Assembly: GCA_937873395.1 (NCBI GenBank)
Contig: CALMYH010000036.1
Span: 1-64,000, forward strand
DNA length: 64,000 nucleotides
Direction: 5' to 3'
From: an uncultured Burkholderiales bacterium
GTDB taxonomy: Bacteria > Pseudomonadota > Gammaproteobacteria > Burkholderiales > Burkholderiaceae_C
The position numbers and the translations under genes were made by a program. Positions 43,979 through 53,393 of this stretch are shown in pieces. Every line of letters starts with the position of its first letter. Within the stretch, counting starts at the first letter, position 1. A model generated the notes under the pieces. That model searched no databases. It saw only the letters and a program-made list of their open reading frames with translations, and was not told the origin of the DNA.

Positions 43979-43985
43979 AGGGGCC

Positions 43986-44744
43986 TCACCGGGAGGCGTC
44001 GACAAAGGCCTGCAAGCCGTCCAACACCGTGCGCAGGCGCTGCAGTTCGCGCGAGGTGTGCAGCCGGTCCGACCACGCCGCCAGGCGCTGCACCCTCCGG
44101 ATGCGGGGCAGCAGGTGGCTCAGAAAACCGGCGAGATCCGGCCTGGCGTCCGTCCCGGTCCAGTGCGCCTGTTCTGCCACCTGACAGTAAGCCTGCAAGA
44201 CCGCCTGCACCGCCGGTGGGCCCAAGCGCTCGAAATGCCTGGACAGCGACAGCACGAGCTGGATCAGGTCGTAGATCTGCACCATGGGCAGCGACAGACC
44301 CGGACGCAGCTGCTCTTCGAAGTCGAGGCGGGCGAACCGCTGTCCATCCCATGTGATGTTGCGGCTCTGGGCCCCCCCGTGCCATTGCCCCCGGGCATGG
44401 AAACGGGCCAGATCGGCGCTGGCCGCGCACATCAGCGGCAAGCGTTCGGCCTCCGGGAGCTGGCCAAGACGGTGCTCCAGGGTGGGTCCGACATCGCCAG
44501 TCACCAGCGTGTGGCCATCAAAGGCCAGCACCGGTGGCACGGCTTCCCCGGCATGCGCCAGCGCCAACAGACGACGATGCTCATAGGCCAGCAAGGCCGC
44601 GCCGTCCTTCTGCCGGGCAGCCTCCCAGGGCACAGGCACCCCGACAAAGCGCGACAACAACCAGATGCCCAGCGTCTTGCGCCAGCTGCGCAAGGGACGG
44701 TCGGCGGTTTTGCACCAGGTCTTGGGGGAAGTCGGCAAGTTCAA
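43986..44744 (-). CDS. Kinase-like protein with altered catalytic loop
   Basis: A 252-residue protein with the fold of small bacterial Ser/Thr or LPS kinases (InaA/Bud32-like): SRFVGVPVPWEAARQKDGAALLAYEHRRLLAL in the N-lobe and LARFHARGQWHGGAQSRNITWDGQRFARLDFEEQL in the C-lobe. The catalytic loop HGGAQSRNIT lacks the usual Asp of HGD-type loops, while the DFG position is DFEE. Such sequences recur in Burkholderiales under the name of a serine/threonine kinase. Whether it phosphorylates anything is doubtful. It is convergent with the aldolase and upstream of the glutamine synthetase in opposite order. Confidence 0.7.
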   Translation of the reverse strand: MNLPTSPKTWCKTADRPLRSWRKTLGIWLLSRFVGVPVPWEAARQKDGAALLAYEHRRLLALAHAGEAVPPVLAFDGHTLVTGDVGPTLEHRLGQLPEAERLPLMCAASADLARFHARGQWHGGAQSRNITWDGQRFARLDFEEQLRPGLSLPMVQIYDLIQLVLSLSRHFERLGPPAVQAVLQAYCQVAEQAHWTGTDARPDLAGFLSHLLPRIRRVQRLAAWSDRLHTSRELQRLRTVLDGLQAFVDASR

Positions 44745-44792
44745 GCGGCCGATTATCGCGAATCGGCACGCCCCTCCGGTCGCGCCGGCCGT

Positions 44793-46133
44793 TCAACCCG
44801 CCGCCGCGTAGCGCTGCAGCTCCCAGTCGCTCACATGGCCATGCCACAGCGCCCATTCCGCACGCTTGAGGGCCAGGAACTGCGCGCACACGCCTTGACC
44901 CAAGGCATCGACGAGCGGCCGGTCCCCGGCCAGCGCGTCGAGCGCCGCCCCCAGGTCGCGCGGCAGGCGCGGCGGCAGGGTGCCGCCCTGCGCATGGCAG
45001 GCGTACAGGTCGTCATCGCGGACGTTGGCCTCGGGCACGGACGGGTCGTCGATGCCATGCAGACCGGCCGCCAGCGTGGCCGCCAGCGCCAGGTAGATGT
45101 TGCACGACGGATCGGGCAGGCGCCATTCCAGTCGCCCCGCCACCGCGCGCAGCAGGCAGGTGCGGTTGTTGTCGCCCACCGCTTTCCACACTGGCGACCA
45201 GGTGGTGCCCGAGGCACTCTCGCTGACCGACAGCCGCTTGTAGCTGTTGACCGTGGGTGCACAAACGGCCGCCAGCGCGTCGGCGTGGTGCAGCAGGCCG
45301 GCCGCGAAACGGTGGCCGACGCCGCTCAGACCCAGCACGCCGGTCGGGTTGGCCATGAGGGGCTGGGTGTCGGCACCGGTCAGGCTGAGGTGGAAGTGCA
45401 GGCCGCTGCCCGGCGCGCGCGCCAGCGGTTTGGGCATGCCCGACCAGACCAGGCCATGCTGCGCCGCCACCGCCTGTGCCGTCAGCTTGAACAGCTGGAA
45501 GCGGTCGGCAGCCGCCAGCGCGTCGTCGTGCCGGTAGTTGATTTCGTACTGGCCGCAGGCGTCCTCGTGGTCCGTCTGCTGCAGGTCGAAGCCCAGCGCT
45601 GTGAGGTGGCGGCGCATGTCGTCCAGGAAGCTGTGGTTGCGCACGATGGCCTGCAGGTCGTACGAGGGCTTGTCCAGCCGGTCCTCGGCATCGGCCACCC
45701 GGTAGCACCCCTGCTCATCGCGACGCAGCAGGAAGAACTCGGGCTCGATGCCGACCCACAGCGTCCAGCCCCGCTCGCGCAGCCGGGCCAGCTGGCGCTG
45801 AAGCACCTGGCGCGAGCAGGTGTCCAGCGGCTGCCCGCCCGCAAAACCGTCGCACACCGCGTGCGCCACACCCGGCAGCCAGGGGAGTGGCCGCAGGCTC
45901 TCGGGCAGCACGCGCCCGAAGTATTCGCTGCGCGGCCCCATGCGCGGCAGGCCGGTGCCCCAGATGCTCGGTCCGGCAAAACCGGCCCCGGTGGCCACCA
46001 CCTCGGGCAAGGCCTCCAGCGGCACCAGCTTGCCCTTGGGCACGCCCAGCAGGTCGGTGAAGGTGGTCATCAGCGAATGGATGCCCTGCTCGCGCAGGGC
46101 GTGCATCCGGTCGTCCAGGCTGGCTTGCGTCAT
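44793..46133 (-). CDS. Glutamine synthetase family protein, GlnT-like
   Basis: A 446-residue member of the glutamine synthetase superfamily, likely a gamma-glutamyl-amine ligase. Catalytic features include TFTDLLGVPKGKLVPLEA, WVGIEPEFFLLRRD (metal Glu), HEDACGQYEINYRH, GSGLHFHLSLTG and TVNSYKRLSVSES with NNRTCLLRA. The family placement is close to type III GlnT/gamma-glutamylpolyamine or methylamide synthetases rather than GlnA. It is a paralogue of PuuA at 58272-59633 and may accept a different amine. A terminator precedes it, so it has its own promoter or reads through from gabT. Confidence 0.85.
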   Translation of the reverse strand: MTQASLDDRMHALREQGIHSLMTTFTDLLGVPKGKLVPLEALPEVVATGAGFAGPSIWGTGLPRMGPRSEYFGRVLPESLRPLPWLPGVAHAVCDGFAGGQPLDTCSRQVLQRQLARLRERGWTLWVGIEPEFFLLRRDEQGCYRVADAEDRLDKPSYDLQAIVRNHSFLDDMRRHLTALGFDLQQTDHEDACGQYEINYRHDDALAAADRFQLFKLTAQAVAAQHGLVWSGMPKPLARAPGSGLHFHLSLTGADTQPLMANPTGVLGLSGVGHRFAAGLLHHADALAAVCAPTVNSYKRLSVSESASGTTWSPVWKAVGDNNRTCLLRAVAGRLEWRLPDPSCNIYLALAATLAAGLHGIDDPSVPEANVRDDDLYACHAQGGTLPPRLPRDLGAALDALAGDRPLVDALGQGVCAQFLALKRAEWALWHGHVSDWELQRYAAAG

Positions 46134-46147
46134 GGGTTGGCGGGCAC

Positions 46148-46170
46148 AAAAAAGCCGGGCGAACCCGGCT
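46148..46170 (-). terminator. Intrinsic terminator after gabT
   Basis: On the minus strand AGCCGGG/CCCGGCT (46153-46159/46164-46170) is followed by a T-run of six. It separates gabT from the glutamine synthetase gene downstream. Confidence 0.88.
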
Positions 46171-46184
46171 GAGGAGAAAGTGAA

Positions 46185-47480
46185 TCAGGCCAGGCCCTCG
46201 GCCAGGGCCTCGTCCAGGATGCCCAGCGCCTCGTCGAAGATCGCGTCCTCGATGGTCAGCGGGAACAGGAAGCGGATCACGTTGCCGTAGACACCGCAGG
46301 TCAGCAGCAGCAAGCCACGTTTGAGGGCCGCCATCTGCACCCGCTTGGTGGCCTCGGCATCAGGGGCCCCGCCGGCATCCACCAGCTCGCAGGCCACCAT
46401 GGCGCCCAGGCCACGCACATCGTGGATGCGCGGGTGCTTCTCGCGCGCCGCGCTCAGGTGGGCGATCAGCCGGTCACCCAGATGTTGCGCGCGCTCGGGC
46501 AGGCGCTCTTCGGCCATCACGTCCAGCACCGCCAGCGACGCGGCGATGGCCAGCGGGTTGCCGGCGTAGGTGCCGCCCAGGCCGCCCGGGGCCGGGCCGT
46601 CCATCACCGCCTGCCGGCCCGAGACGGCCGACAGCGTGGTGCCGCCGGCCAGGCTCTTGGCCATGGTGATCAGGTCGGGTTTGACGCCATAGTGCTCCAT
46701 GGCAAACATCTTGCCGGTGCGGGCAAAACCGGTCTGCACCTCGTCGGCAATCAGCAGGATGCCGTGCCGGTCGCACAGCTCGCGCAGCCAGCGCGCCGCG
46801 GCCGGCTGGATCGGGTTGAATCCGCCCTCGCCCTGCACCGGCTCGAAGATGATGGCCGCCACGCGATTGGGCTCGATGTCGCACTTGAACAGCTGCTCCA
46901 TCGCCTTCTGCGTCTCTTCCAGCGAGCTGCAGTGGCAGGGGAAGGGCACGTGGTAGATCTCGGGCGGGAAGGGCCCGAAACCGGCCTTGTAAGGCTGGAC
47001 CTTGCCCGTCATGGCCACCGCAAACAGGCTGCGCCCGTGGAAGGCGGCTCCGAAGGCGATGACGCCGCTGCGGCCGGTGGCCGAACGAGCGATCTTGATC
47101 GCGTTCTCCACCGCCTCGGCACCGGTCGAGAAAAAGGCCGTCTTGGCCGGCCCCTCGATGGGCACGATGGCGTTGATGCGCTCGGCCAGCTGCACGTACT
47201 CGGTGTAGGGCACGACCTGGTAGCAGCTGTGCGTGAAACGCTGCAGCTGCGCCGCGATGGCGGCCTGCACCTTGGGGTGCACATGGCCGGTGTTGAGCAC
47301 CGCAATGCCACCGGCGAAGTCGATGAAGCGGCGGCCCTCGATGTCCCAGAACTCGGCGTTTTTCGCGCGCTCGATGAAGAAGTCGCCGAACACGCCGACA
47401 CCGCGCGGCGTGGCGGCCTGGCGCCGGGCGTGCCAGGCGGCGTTGGTGTGATCGGTCCTGAGGTCATTCATGGCGTTCAT
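46185..47480 (-). CDS. gabT: 4-Aminobutyrate aminotransferase
   Basis: A 431-residue class III PLP transaminase that converts GABA and 2-oxoglutarate to succinate semialdehyde and glutamate. NTGHVHPKVQAAIAAQLQRFTHSCYQ, the PLP phosphate block STGAEAVENAIKIARSATGRSG, the FHGRSL segment, IADEVQTGFARTGK with its Asp, and KSLAGGT containing the PLP lysine identify GabT. It is the last step of the putrescine route encoded in this region. The ATG at 47480 follows GGAGACTTCG; another ATG lies nine bases later. Confidence 0.93.
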   Translation of the reverse strand: MNAMNDLRTDHTNAAWHARRQAATPRGVGVFGDFFIERAKNAEFWDIEGRRFIDFAGGIAVLNTGHVHPKVQAAIAAQLQRFTHSCYQVVPYTEYVQLAERINAIVPIEGPAKTAFFSTGAEAVENAIKIARSATGRSGVIAFGAAFHGRSLFAVAMTGKVQPYKAGFGPFPPEIYHVPFPCHCSSLEETQKAMEQLFKCDIEPNRVAAIIFEPVQGEGGFNPIQPAAARWLRELCDRHGILLIADEVQTGFARTGKMFAMEHYGVKPDLITMAKSLAGGTTLSAVSGRQAVMDGPAPGGLGGTYAGNPLAIAASLAVLDVMAEERLPERAQHLGDRLIAHLSAAREKHPRIHDVRGLGAMVACELVDAGGAPDAEATKRVQMAALKRGLLLLTCGVYGNVIRFLFPLTIEDAIFDEALGILDEALAEGLA

Positions 47481-47532
47481 CGAAGTCTCCAGAAGTGCCA
47501 CACACGGTGGCGCGAAGTGTCTGATCCAGGGG

Positions 47533-47637
47533 CACCGCGGAACCGGCTTTGCCGGGCCGCCAGTGCCGTCCCCTCTCCCAGCGGCGCAGCCGCGCCAGAG
47601 AGGGGGGAAGCCGCGTCAGCGGCGCAAGGGGGGAGTT
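47533..47637. repeat. Dispersed palindromic repeat, copy 2 (inverted)
   Basis: In reverse orientation it shows the same elements as the copies at 43002 and 60541: GCGGAACCGGCTTTGCCGGGCC, a central part with CCCTCTCCC/GAGAGGGG, and GCGGCGCAAGGGGGGAGTT. It occupies the gap between puuC and gabT. The centre is longer than in the other copies. Confidence 0.8.
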
Positions 47638-49114
47638 ACACAGGGCTGTCAATCCGTATCCAGGTGGTTTTCATCTCGGTGTACTTGTCGAACGCGTGCA
47701 GCGACTTGTCGCGGCCCACGCCGCTCTGCTTGAAGCCGCCGAAGGGCACGGTGATGTCGTCCTCGTCGTAGGAGTTCACGTGCACCGTGCCGGCGCGCAG
47801 CGCACGCGCCACGCCGTGGGCCTTGTTGATGTCGCGCGTCCAGACGGCCGCCTGCAGGCCATAGACGTTGGCGTTGGCCTGCCGGACCACGTCGGCCGCA
47901 TCGGTGAAGCTCAGCACCGACAGCACCGGGCCGAAGATCTCCTCGCGCGCGATCGTCATGTCGTTGCGCACGCCGTCGAAGATGGTGGGCTGCACATAAC
48001 AGCCACCGGCCACGGGCGCGACGCGCTCGCCGCCGGCCAACAGCTTGGCCCCCTCGCTCTTGCCCGACTCGATGTAGCGCAGCACGGTCGACAGCTGCGT
48101 CTCGTCGACGATGGCGCCCATGACGGTGTTCTTGTCCAGCGGGTTGCCCGGCTGGTACTGCGGCACCTTGGCCAGGGCCTTTTCCAGGAAGGCGTCCTTG
48201 ATGCTGGCCTCGACGAACAGGCGCGAGGGCGCGTTGCAGCTCTCGCCCTGGTTGAAGAAGATGCTGCCCACGGCCGCGTCCACCGCCTTGTCCAGGTCGG
48301 GGCAGTCGGCGAACACGATGTTGGGCGACTTGCCGCCCAGCTCGGTCCAGGCGCGCTTGAGGTTGCTCTGCCCGGCCATCACGTGGATCTGCTTGCCCAC
48401 GCGGGTGCTGCCGGTGAAGGCGATGCAGTCCACGTCCATGTGCAGGGCCAGCGGGCTGCCGGCTTCGGGGCCGTAGCCGGGCACCACGTTGAACACACCC
48501 GGCGGGATGCCGGCTTCCAGCGCCAGCTCGGCCAGCTTGAGCGCGGTCAGCGGGCTCTTCTCGGACGGCTTGAGCACCACCGAGTTGCCCGCGGCCAAGG
48601 CCGGCGCGATCTTCCACGCCGCCATGATCATGGGGTAGTTCCAGGGCACGATGACGCCGACCACACCCACCGGCTCACGGGTGATCAGGGCCAGCGCGCT
48701 GTCGGGTGTGGGGGCGATCTCGTCGTAGACCTTGTCGACCGCCTCACCATACCAGCGGATGCAGTTGGCCGTGCTGCTGACGTCCACACCCTTGGCGTAC
48801 TTGACCGGCTTGCCCATGTCCAGGGTTTCGGTCAGCGCCAGCAGGTCGCCTTGGGCCTGGATCAGTTCGGCGAACTTGATGAGGATGCGCTTGCGCGCCG
48901 CAGGCGCCTTGCCGGCCCAGCGCCGGTCTTCGAACGCGGCACGGGCCGCGGTGACGGCGGCGTCGATGTCGGCCTGGCCGCAGCGCGCGACCTGGGTCAG
49001 CAGGCGGCCGTCCACGGGCGAAATGCAGTCGAAGGTCTGGCCGTCGCGGGCGGCGACACGGGCGCCATTGATCAGGGCGCGGCCGTCGAAGCTGGGGGTC
49101 TGTGTCTCGGTCAT
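47636..49114 (-). CDS. puuC: Gamma-glutamyl-gamma-aminobutyraldehyde dehydrogenase
   Basis: A 492-residue NAD(P)-dependent aldehyde dehydrogenase. PWNYPMIMAAWKIAPALAAGNSVVLKPSE is the cofactor block, ELGGKSPNIVFAD holds the general-base Glu and FFNQGESCNAPSRLFVE the catalytic Cys; these match the PuuC/KauB branch. It oxidises the aldehyde made by PuuB to gamma-glutamyl-GABA, or free 4-aminobutyraldehyde in the transaminase bypass. It precedes gabT on the same strand, with a repeat element in the gap, and completes the pathway. Confidence 0.9.
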   Translation of the reverse strand: MTETQTPSFDGRALINGARVAARDGQTFDCISPVDGRLLTQVARCGQADIDAAVTAARAAFEDRRWAGKAPAARKRILIKFAELIQAQGDLLALTETLDMGKPVKYAKGVDVSSTANCIRWYGEAVDKVYDEIAPTPDSALALITREPVGVVGVIVPWNYPMIMAAWKIAPALAAGNSVVLKPSEKSPLTALKLAELALEAGIPPGVFNVVPGYGPEAGSPLALHMDVDCIAFTGSTRVGKQIHVMAGQSNLKRAWTELGGKSPNIVFADCPDLDKAVDAAVGSIFFNQGESCNAPSRLFVEASIKDAFLEKALAKVPQYQPGNPLDKNTVMGAIVDETQLSTVLRYIESGKSEGAKLLAGGERVAPVAGGCYVQPTIFDGVRNDMTIAREEIFGPVLSVLSFTDAADVVRQANANVYGLQAAVWTRDINKAHGVARALRAGTVHVNSYDEDDITVPFGGFKQSGVGRDKSLHAFDKYTEMKTTWIRIDSPV

Positions 49115-49234
49115 GGTGTATTCAGAGTGCTCAATGGCACCATGCTACGCCCAATTCGGAGCCGGAGGGGCGTCCACTTTGCCGACCGGGCAGGCATCCA
49201 CTCGGGAGCCGACGCAGCAATCCCGCTCGGCGTC

Positions 49235-50776
49235 TCAGGTGCCGCAGAAGGTGCGGTAGCCCGCCATCTGTGCCGGGGCCGGTGGCGCGGCATAGGCCTC
49301 AGCCCCCGGCTGGTCATCGAACGGGCGCTGCAGCACCGCCAGCAGGCGCTCGAAGGGACCCAGGTCACCGTTTTCGGTCGCGGCGGCCAGTGCCTCCTCC
49401 ACCCGCAGGTTGCGCGGGATGAAAGCCGGGTTGGCGGTGCGCAGGGCCTGGGCCACGCTCGGGCCGGCGCCCCGGTCCAGGCCGGTGCGTGCCGTCCAGC
49501 GCGCCCACCAGTCGTTCCAGGCGGGCGAGGCTTCCAGGCCGACACGCTGCGCCGCCGCTGGGGGCTCCCCTGGATCAACGGCCACCTCGGCCAGTCGACG
49601 GAACGACAGCGTGAAGTCCGCCTGCTGGCTCGCCAGCAGGTCCAGCCAGTCCTGCGCGAGCGCTTCGTCGCCAGGGTCATCGCCCAGCAGCCCGAGCTTG
49701 CCACGCATCACGCGCAGCCAGGCCGTCTGGTACCAGGCGGGAAAAGTGTCGATCACCGCCGTGGCCTGTTCGATCGCCGTCTGCACCTGGGCTTCGTCGT
49801 CGGGTCTCTCGACCATCAGCGGCAGCAGGCTTTCGGCCAGCCGGGCCAGGTTCCAGCGCGCGATGGGCGGCTGGTTGCCGTAGGCATAACGGCCGCCCCG
49901 GTCGATCGAGCTGAACACGGTGGCCGGGTCGTAGCCGTCCATGAAGGCACAGGGCCCGTAGTCGATGGTTTCGCCCGAGATCGTCATGTTGTCGGTGTTC
50001 ATCACGCCGTGGATGAAGCCCACGCCCATCCAGCGCGCCACCAGATCGGCCTGGCGCCGGGCCACCGCCTCCAGCAGGCCCAGGTAGCGCCCGGGCTGGC
50101 CGCTGAGCCCCGGGTCGTGGCGGGCGATCACGTAGTCGGCGAAGCGGCGCAGTTGGTCCACGTCGCCGCGCGCGGCCACCCACTGGAAGGTGCCCACGCG
50201 GATGTGGCTGGCCGCCACGCGGGTCAGCACCGCCCCCGGCAGGGCGCCGGCCTCGCGCAGCACCGGTTCGCCGGTGCCCACCACCGCCAGCGCCCGGGTG
50301 GTCGGAATGCCCAGCGCGTGCATGGCCTCCCCGATCAGGTACTCGCGCAGCACAGGACCCAGCGCCGCCTTGCCATCACCCCCGCGCGAGAAGGGCGTGC
50401 GACCCGAGCCCTTGAGTGCAACGTCGCGCCGTCGGCCGTGCCGGTCGATCACCTCGCCCAGCAGCAGGGCGCGGCCGTCGCCCAGCTGCGGCGAGTACTG
50501 GCCGAACTGGTGGCCGGCGTAGACCTGGGCCAGCGGCTGGGCACCGGGCAGCGGGCGCTTGCCGCTGAACCAGGCCGCGCCATCCTCACCGGCCAGGGTC
50601 TCGGCCGGCCAGCCCAGTTCCCCGGCCAGGGCGTGGTTCAGACGCAGCAGCACTGGCGCCGGCACGGCGGCCGGGCTCCAGGCGGCGTAGAGGTCCGGCA
50701 GTTCGCGGGCGTAGCTGTTGTCGAAGGTCGGGATCCAGTCAGGGGGGCGGGCGTCGGTCACGCGGGCATCCTTCAC
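49235..50776 (-). CDS. selO: Protein adenylyltransferase SelO (YdiU family)
   Basis: A 513-residue SelO/YdiU-type pseudokinase that AMPylates proteins in redox homeostasis. Conserved blocks are WPAETLAGEDGAAWFSGKRPLPGAQPLAQVYAGHQFG, LGDGRALLLGEVID, KGSGRTPFSRGGDGKAALGPVLREYLIGEAMHALGIPTTRAL and GFIHGVMNTDNMTISGETIDYGPCAFMDGY. The C-terminus ends RTFCGT, with the penultimate-region Cys found where eukaryotes have selenocysteine. It is divergent from the phospholipase-D gene by 205 bases. No functional tie with the polyamine genes around it is apparent. Confidence 0.93.
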   Translation of the reverse strand: MKDARVTDARPPDWIPTFDNSYARELPDLYAAWSPAAVPAPVLLRLNHALAGELGWPAETLAGEDGAAWFSGKRPLPGAQPLAQVYAGHQFGQYSPQLGDGRALLLGEVIDRHGRRRDVALKGSGRTPFSRGGDGKAALGPVLREYLIGEAMHALGIPTTRALAVVGTGEPVLREAGALPGAVLTRVAASHIRVGTFQWVAARGDVDQLRRFADYVIARHDPGLSGQPGRYLGLLEAVARRQADLVARWMGVGFIHGVMNTDNMTISGETIDYGPCAFMDGYDPATVFSSIDRGGRYAYGNQPPIARWNLARLAESLLPLMVERPDDEAQVQTAIEQATAVIDTFPAWYQTAWLRVMRGKLGLLGDDPGDEALAQDWLDLLASQQADFTLSFRRLAEVAVDPGEPPAAAQRVGLEASPAWNDWWARWTARTGLDRGAGPSVAQALRTANPAFIPRNLRVEEALAAATENGDLGPFERLLAVLQRPFDDQPGAEAYAAPPAPAQMAGYRTFCGT

Positions 50777-50981
50777 GGTGGTACAAAGCGCAAAACAAGC
50801 AGTGTGCCGCAGCCCCCGCCACTGTGCACTTCGGACAACCAGCTGTCCCGGACTGCGTCAGGGTCGTCGTACCCCGGCGCCGAAGCGTCGCACCGGCAAA
50901 GACCACCCCCGCGGCGCCGCACTGGCCGGCTTGCGGCACACTGGGCGCACACGACGAACAGGCCCTGTTGGCCAACCACCC

Positions 50982-52538
50982 ATGCTCCGACGACTGCGCT
51001 GGCCCCTGAAACTGCTGCTCCTGCTGCTCATCGGCTCGATGCTGTCGGTCTGGTCCTGGGGGCGTTTTGCCACCCGGGCACAGGGCGAGCCCTCAAGTGC
51101 CCTGTTCGCCCAAGCCGACGCAACGGCCCTGGACCGGCTCCTGGCCGGGCCCCTGCTGGCCCGGCCGGGTGACAGCGGCGCCGCCCTGGTGACCGACAAC
51201 CTGCAGGCCTTTGCCCTGCGCGCCATCACGGCGCGCGAGGCGGGCCGCAGCCTGGACGCGATGTATTACATCTGGCGCGGCGACCTGACCGGCAACCTGC
51301 TCAAGTACGAGCTGCTGGCCGCGGCAGAACGCGGCGTGCGTGTGCGCCTGCTGATCGACGACATGAACGGCCCGGCGCGCGACCCGCTGCTGCTGGCCAT
51401 GGACACCCACCCCCTGTTCGAGGTGCGCCTGTTCAACCCCACCCGCAACCGCGCCACCGCTTGGCGCCGCGCACTGGAGAAGGTGATGCGCTTTGTCGGT
51501 TTCAACCGTCGCATGCACAACAAGGCCTGGATCGCCGACAACCGCCTGGCCCTGGTCGGTGGGCGCAACATCGGCGACGAGTACTTCGACGCCGCCCCCA
51601 ACATGAACTTCCACGACGCCGACCTCCTGCTGGCCGGGCCGGCCGTCGAGCAGGCCAGCGCCGTGTTCGACCGCTTCTGGAACAGCGCCGAGGTCATTCC
51701 GCTGCGCGCCCTGCGCTCGAGGCCCGCCGAGCCCGAGAAACTGCCCCAGTGGCGGGCCCAGCTGTACGCCGACGCCAGGGCCTCGTCCTGGGTGCAGGCC
51801 CTGGGTGACCCGCGTGTGCTGGCCGACCGGCTGCGCCAGGAAATGCGCATGCACTGGACACCCAGCCTGCGTGTGCTCTCCGACCCGCCCGAGAAAGCCG
51901 CCCCGCTGGCCAGCCGCCGGGAACGGGCCGACTGGTTGCTGTACGACCTGATGCAGCTGCTGTTCTCGGCCCACGAGCGCAGCTGGCTCATGTCGCCTTA
52001 CTTCGTGCCCGGCGACCCCGGGGTGTTGCTGCTGACCGGGCAGGCGGCCCGTGGTGTGGACGTCAAGGTCATCACCAACTCGCTGGCGGCCACCGATGTG
52101 CCGGTGGTGCACGCCGGCTACCAGCACCAGCGCGCGCCGCTGCTGTCGCGGGGCGTGCGTCTGTACGAACTGAAGCCGTCGGCGGCCAACATCAACCGGG
52201 AAATCCTGGGCAGCAGCGGCGCCAGCCTGCACACCAAGGCCTTCGTCATCGATGGCCGGCGCGGCTTCGTCGGTTCCTTCAATTTCGACCCGCGCTCGGC
52301 TCAGCTCAACACCGAGATGGGGGTGCTGTTCGACCACGCCCCCCTGGCCGCCGAACTGGAGGCCATGTTCGTTCGGGCCAGCGAGCCCGACAAGTCTTGG
52401 CAGCTGTCACTGGACGACACGGGCGCCCTGCGCTGGCACGAGGCCGGCCAAACCCACGGCAGCGAACCCCAGACGCCCCGTTGGCTGCGGGTGCTGGTCC
52501 ACCTGCTGGGCTGGCTGCCGATCGAATCGCAGCTCTGA
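50982..52538 (+). CDS. Phospholipase D-family protein, cardiolipin synthase C-like
   Basis: A 518-residue membrane-anchored enzyme. An N-terminal hydrophobic segment (PLKLLLLLLIGSMLSVWSWG) precedes two PLD catalytic motifs: HNKAWIADNRLALVGGRNIGD and HTKAFVIDGRRGFVGSFNFDPRS (HxK-x4-D type). Architecture and flanking blocks, such as LRLLIDDMNGPARDPLLLAMDTHP, match YmdC/ClsC-type cardiolipin synthases or related phosphatidyltransferases. The ATG at 50982 gives the membrane anchor directly; an upstream in-frame extension to 50718 overlaps the selO promoter. It is convergent with the potI end of the pot operon. Confidence 0.85.
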   Translation: MLRRLRWPLKLLLLLLIGSMLSVWSWGRFATRAQGEPSSALFAQADATALDRLLAGPLLARPGDSGAALVTDNLQAFALRAITAREAGRSLDAMYYIWRGDLTGNLLKYELLAAAERGVRVRLLIDDMNGPARDPLLLAMDTHPLFEVRLFNPTRNRATAWRRALEKVMRFVGFNRRMHNKAWIADNRLALVGGRNIGDEYFDAAPNMNFHDADLLLAGPAVEQASAVFDRFWNSAEVIPLRALRSRPAEPEKLPQWRAQLYADARASSWVQALGDPRVLADRLRQEMRMHWTPSLRVLSDPPEKAAPLASRRERADWLLYDLMQLLFSAHERSWLMSPYFVPGDPGVLLLTGQAARGVDVKVITNSLAATDVPVVHAGYQHQRAPLLSRGVRLYELKPSAANINREILGSSGASLHTKAFVIDGRRGFVGSFNFDPRSAQLNTEMGVLFDHAPLAAELEAMFVRASEPDKSWQLSLDDTGALRWHEAGQTHGSEPQTPRWLRVLVHLLGWLPIESQL

Positions 52539-52553
52539 AACCCCAGACCCGGC

Positions 52554-53393
52554 TCAGCTCTTGGCCGCAGCGGCGATCTCGCGCTGGCGCTTGCGGGCGC
52601 TGCGCGCCACCCAGAGGGCGTAGGTCACCACCACAATGGTGACGGTGCAGATCAGGATGGTGGCCGCCGCGTAGATGGTCGGGTTGATGCCCCGTCGGGC
52701 ATAACCGTAGATCACCTGCGGCAAGGTGTTCACCCCCGGTCCGGACAGGAATTCGGCAATCACCACGTCGTCGAAGCTCAGGGTGAAGGCCAGCAGGAAG
52801 CCGGCCAGGATGGCCTGCGACATGTTGGGCAGCGTGACCAGAAAGAACACCTGATGCGGCTTGGCCCCCAGGTCCATCGCCGCCTCTTCGAGGCTGCGGT
52901 CCATTTCCTGCAGCCGGCTCTGGATCACCACCACCGCAAACGCCATGCCGAACAGGGTGTGCCCGATGACGATGGTCATCATGCCGCGCTGCGGCCAGCC
53001 GAACAGGTTCTGGGAGCCCACGAACAGCAGCAACAGGGACAGGCCGATGATCACCTCGGGCATCACCAGCGGGGCGCTGACCATGCCCGAAAACATGGTG
53101 CGCCCGAAAAAGCGCCGGTAGCGCACCAGCACAAAGGCCGCGAACGTCGCCAGCGTGGCCGACAGGATGCCGGTGGTGGTGGCCACCTTGATCGAGGTCC
53201 AGAAGCCGTCGATGATGCGGGTGTCGTTGAGCAGCGCCTCGTACCAGCGCAGCGAGAAGCCGGTGAAGCGGGCATCCTGTCGCGTGCTGTTGAACGAGAA
53301 CACGATCATGAACACCAGCGGCAGGTACAGGAAGGCGAACACCAGCACCAGCCACAGGCGGCCGAAGTAGCGCGAGATCAGCTGGTTCATCAC
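52554..53393 (-). CDS. potI: Putrescine ABC transporter permease PotI
   Basis: A 279-residue inner-membrane permease with six helices. The coupling loop is MDRSLEEAAMDLGAKPHQVFFLVTLP, and FSFNSTRQDARFTGFSLRWYEALLNDTRIIDGF is the PotC/PotI-type opening. SFDDVVIAEFLSGPGVNTLPQVIYGYARRGINPTIYA is a family block. It pairs with PotH to form the channel of the PotFGHI importer. Its start at 53393 overlaps the potH stop by four bases. Last gene of the pot operon. Confidence 0.92.
   Translation of the reverse strand: MMNQLISRYFGRLWLVLVFAFLYLPLVFMIVFSFNSTRQDARFTGFSLRWYEALLNDTRIIDGFWTSIKVATTTGILSATLATFAAFVLVRYRRFFGRTMFSGMVSAPLVMPEVIIGLSLLLLFVGSQNLFGWPQRGMMTIVIGHTLFGMAFAVVVIQSRLQEMDRSLEEAAMDLGAKPHQVFFLVTLPNMSQAILAGFLLAFTLSFDDVVIAEFLSGPGVNTLPQVIYGYARRGINPTIYAAATILICTVTIVVVTYALWVARSARKRQREIAAAAKS

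Noticed and set aside
47549-51172. A 1207-codon plus-strand open frame across puuC and selO
   Set aside because: It is a shadow of two clear minus-strand genes with intact catalytic motifs; composition is Gly/Gln/His-rich without any domain.
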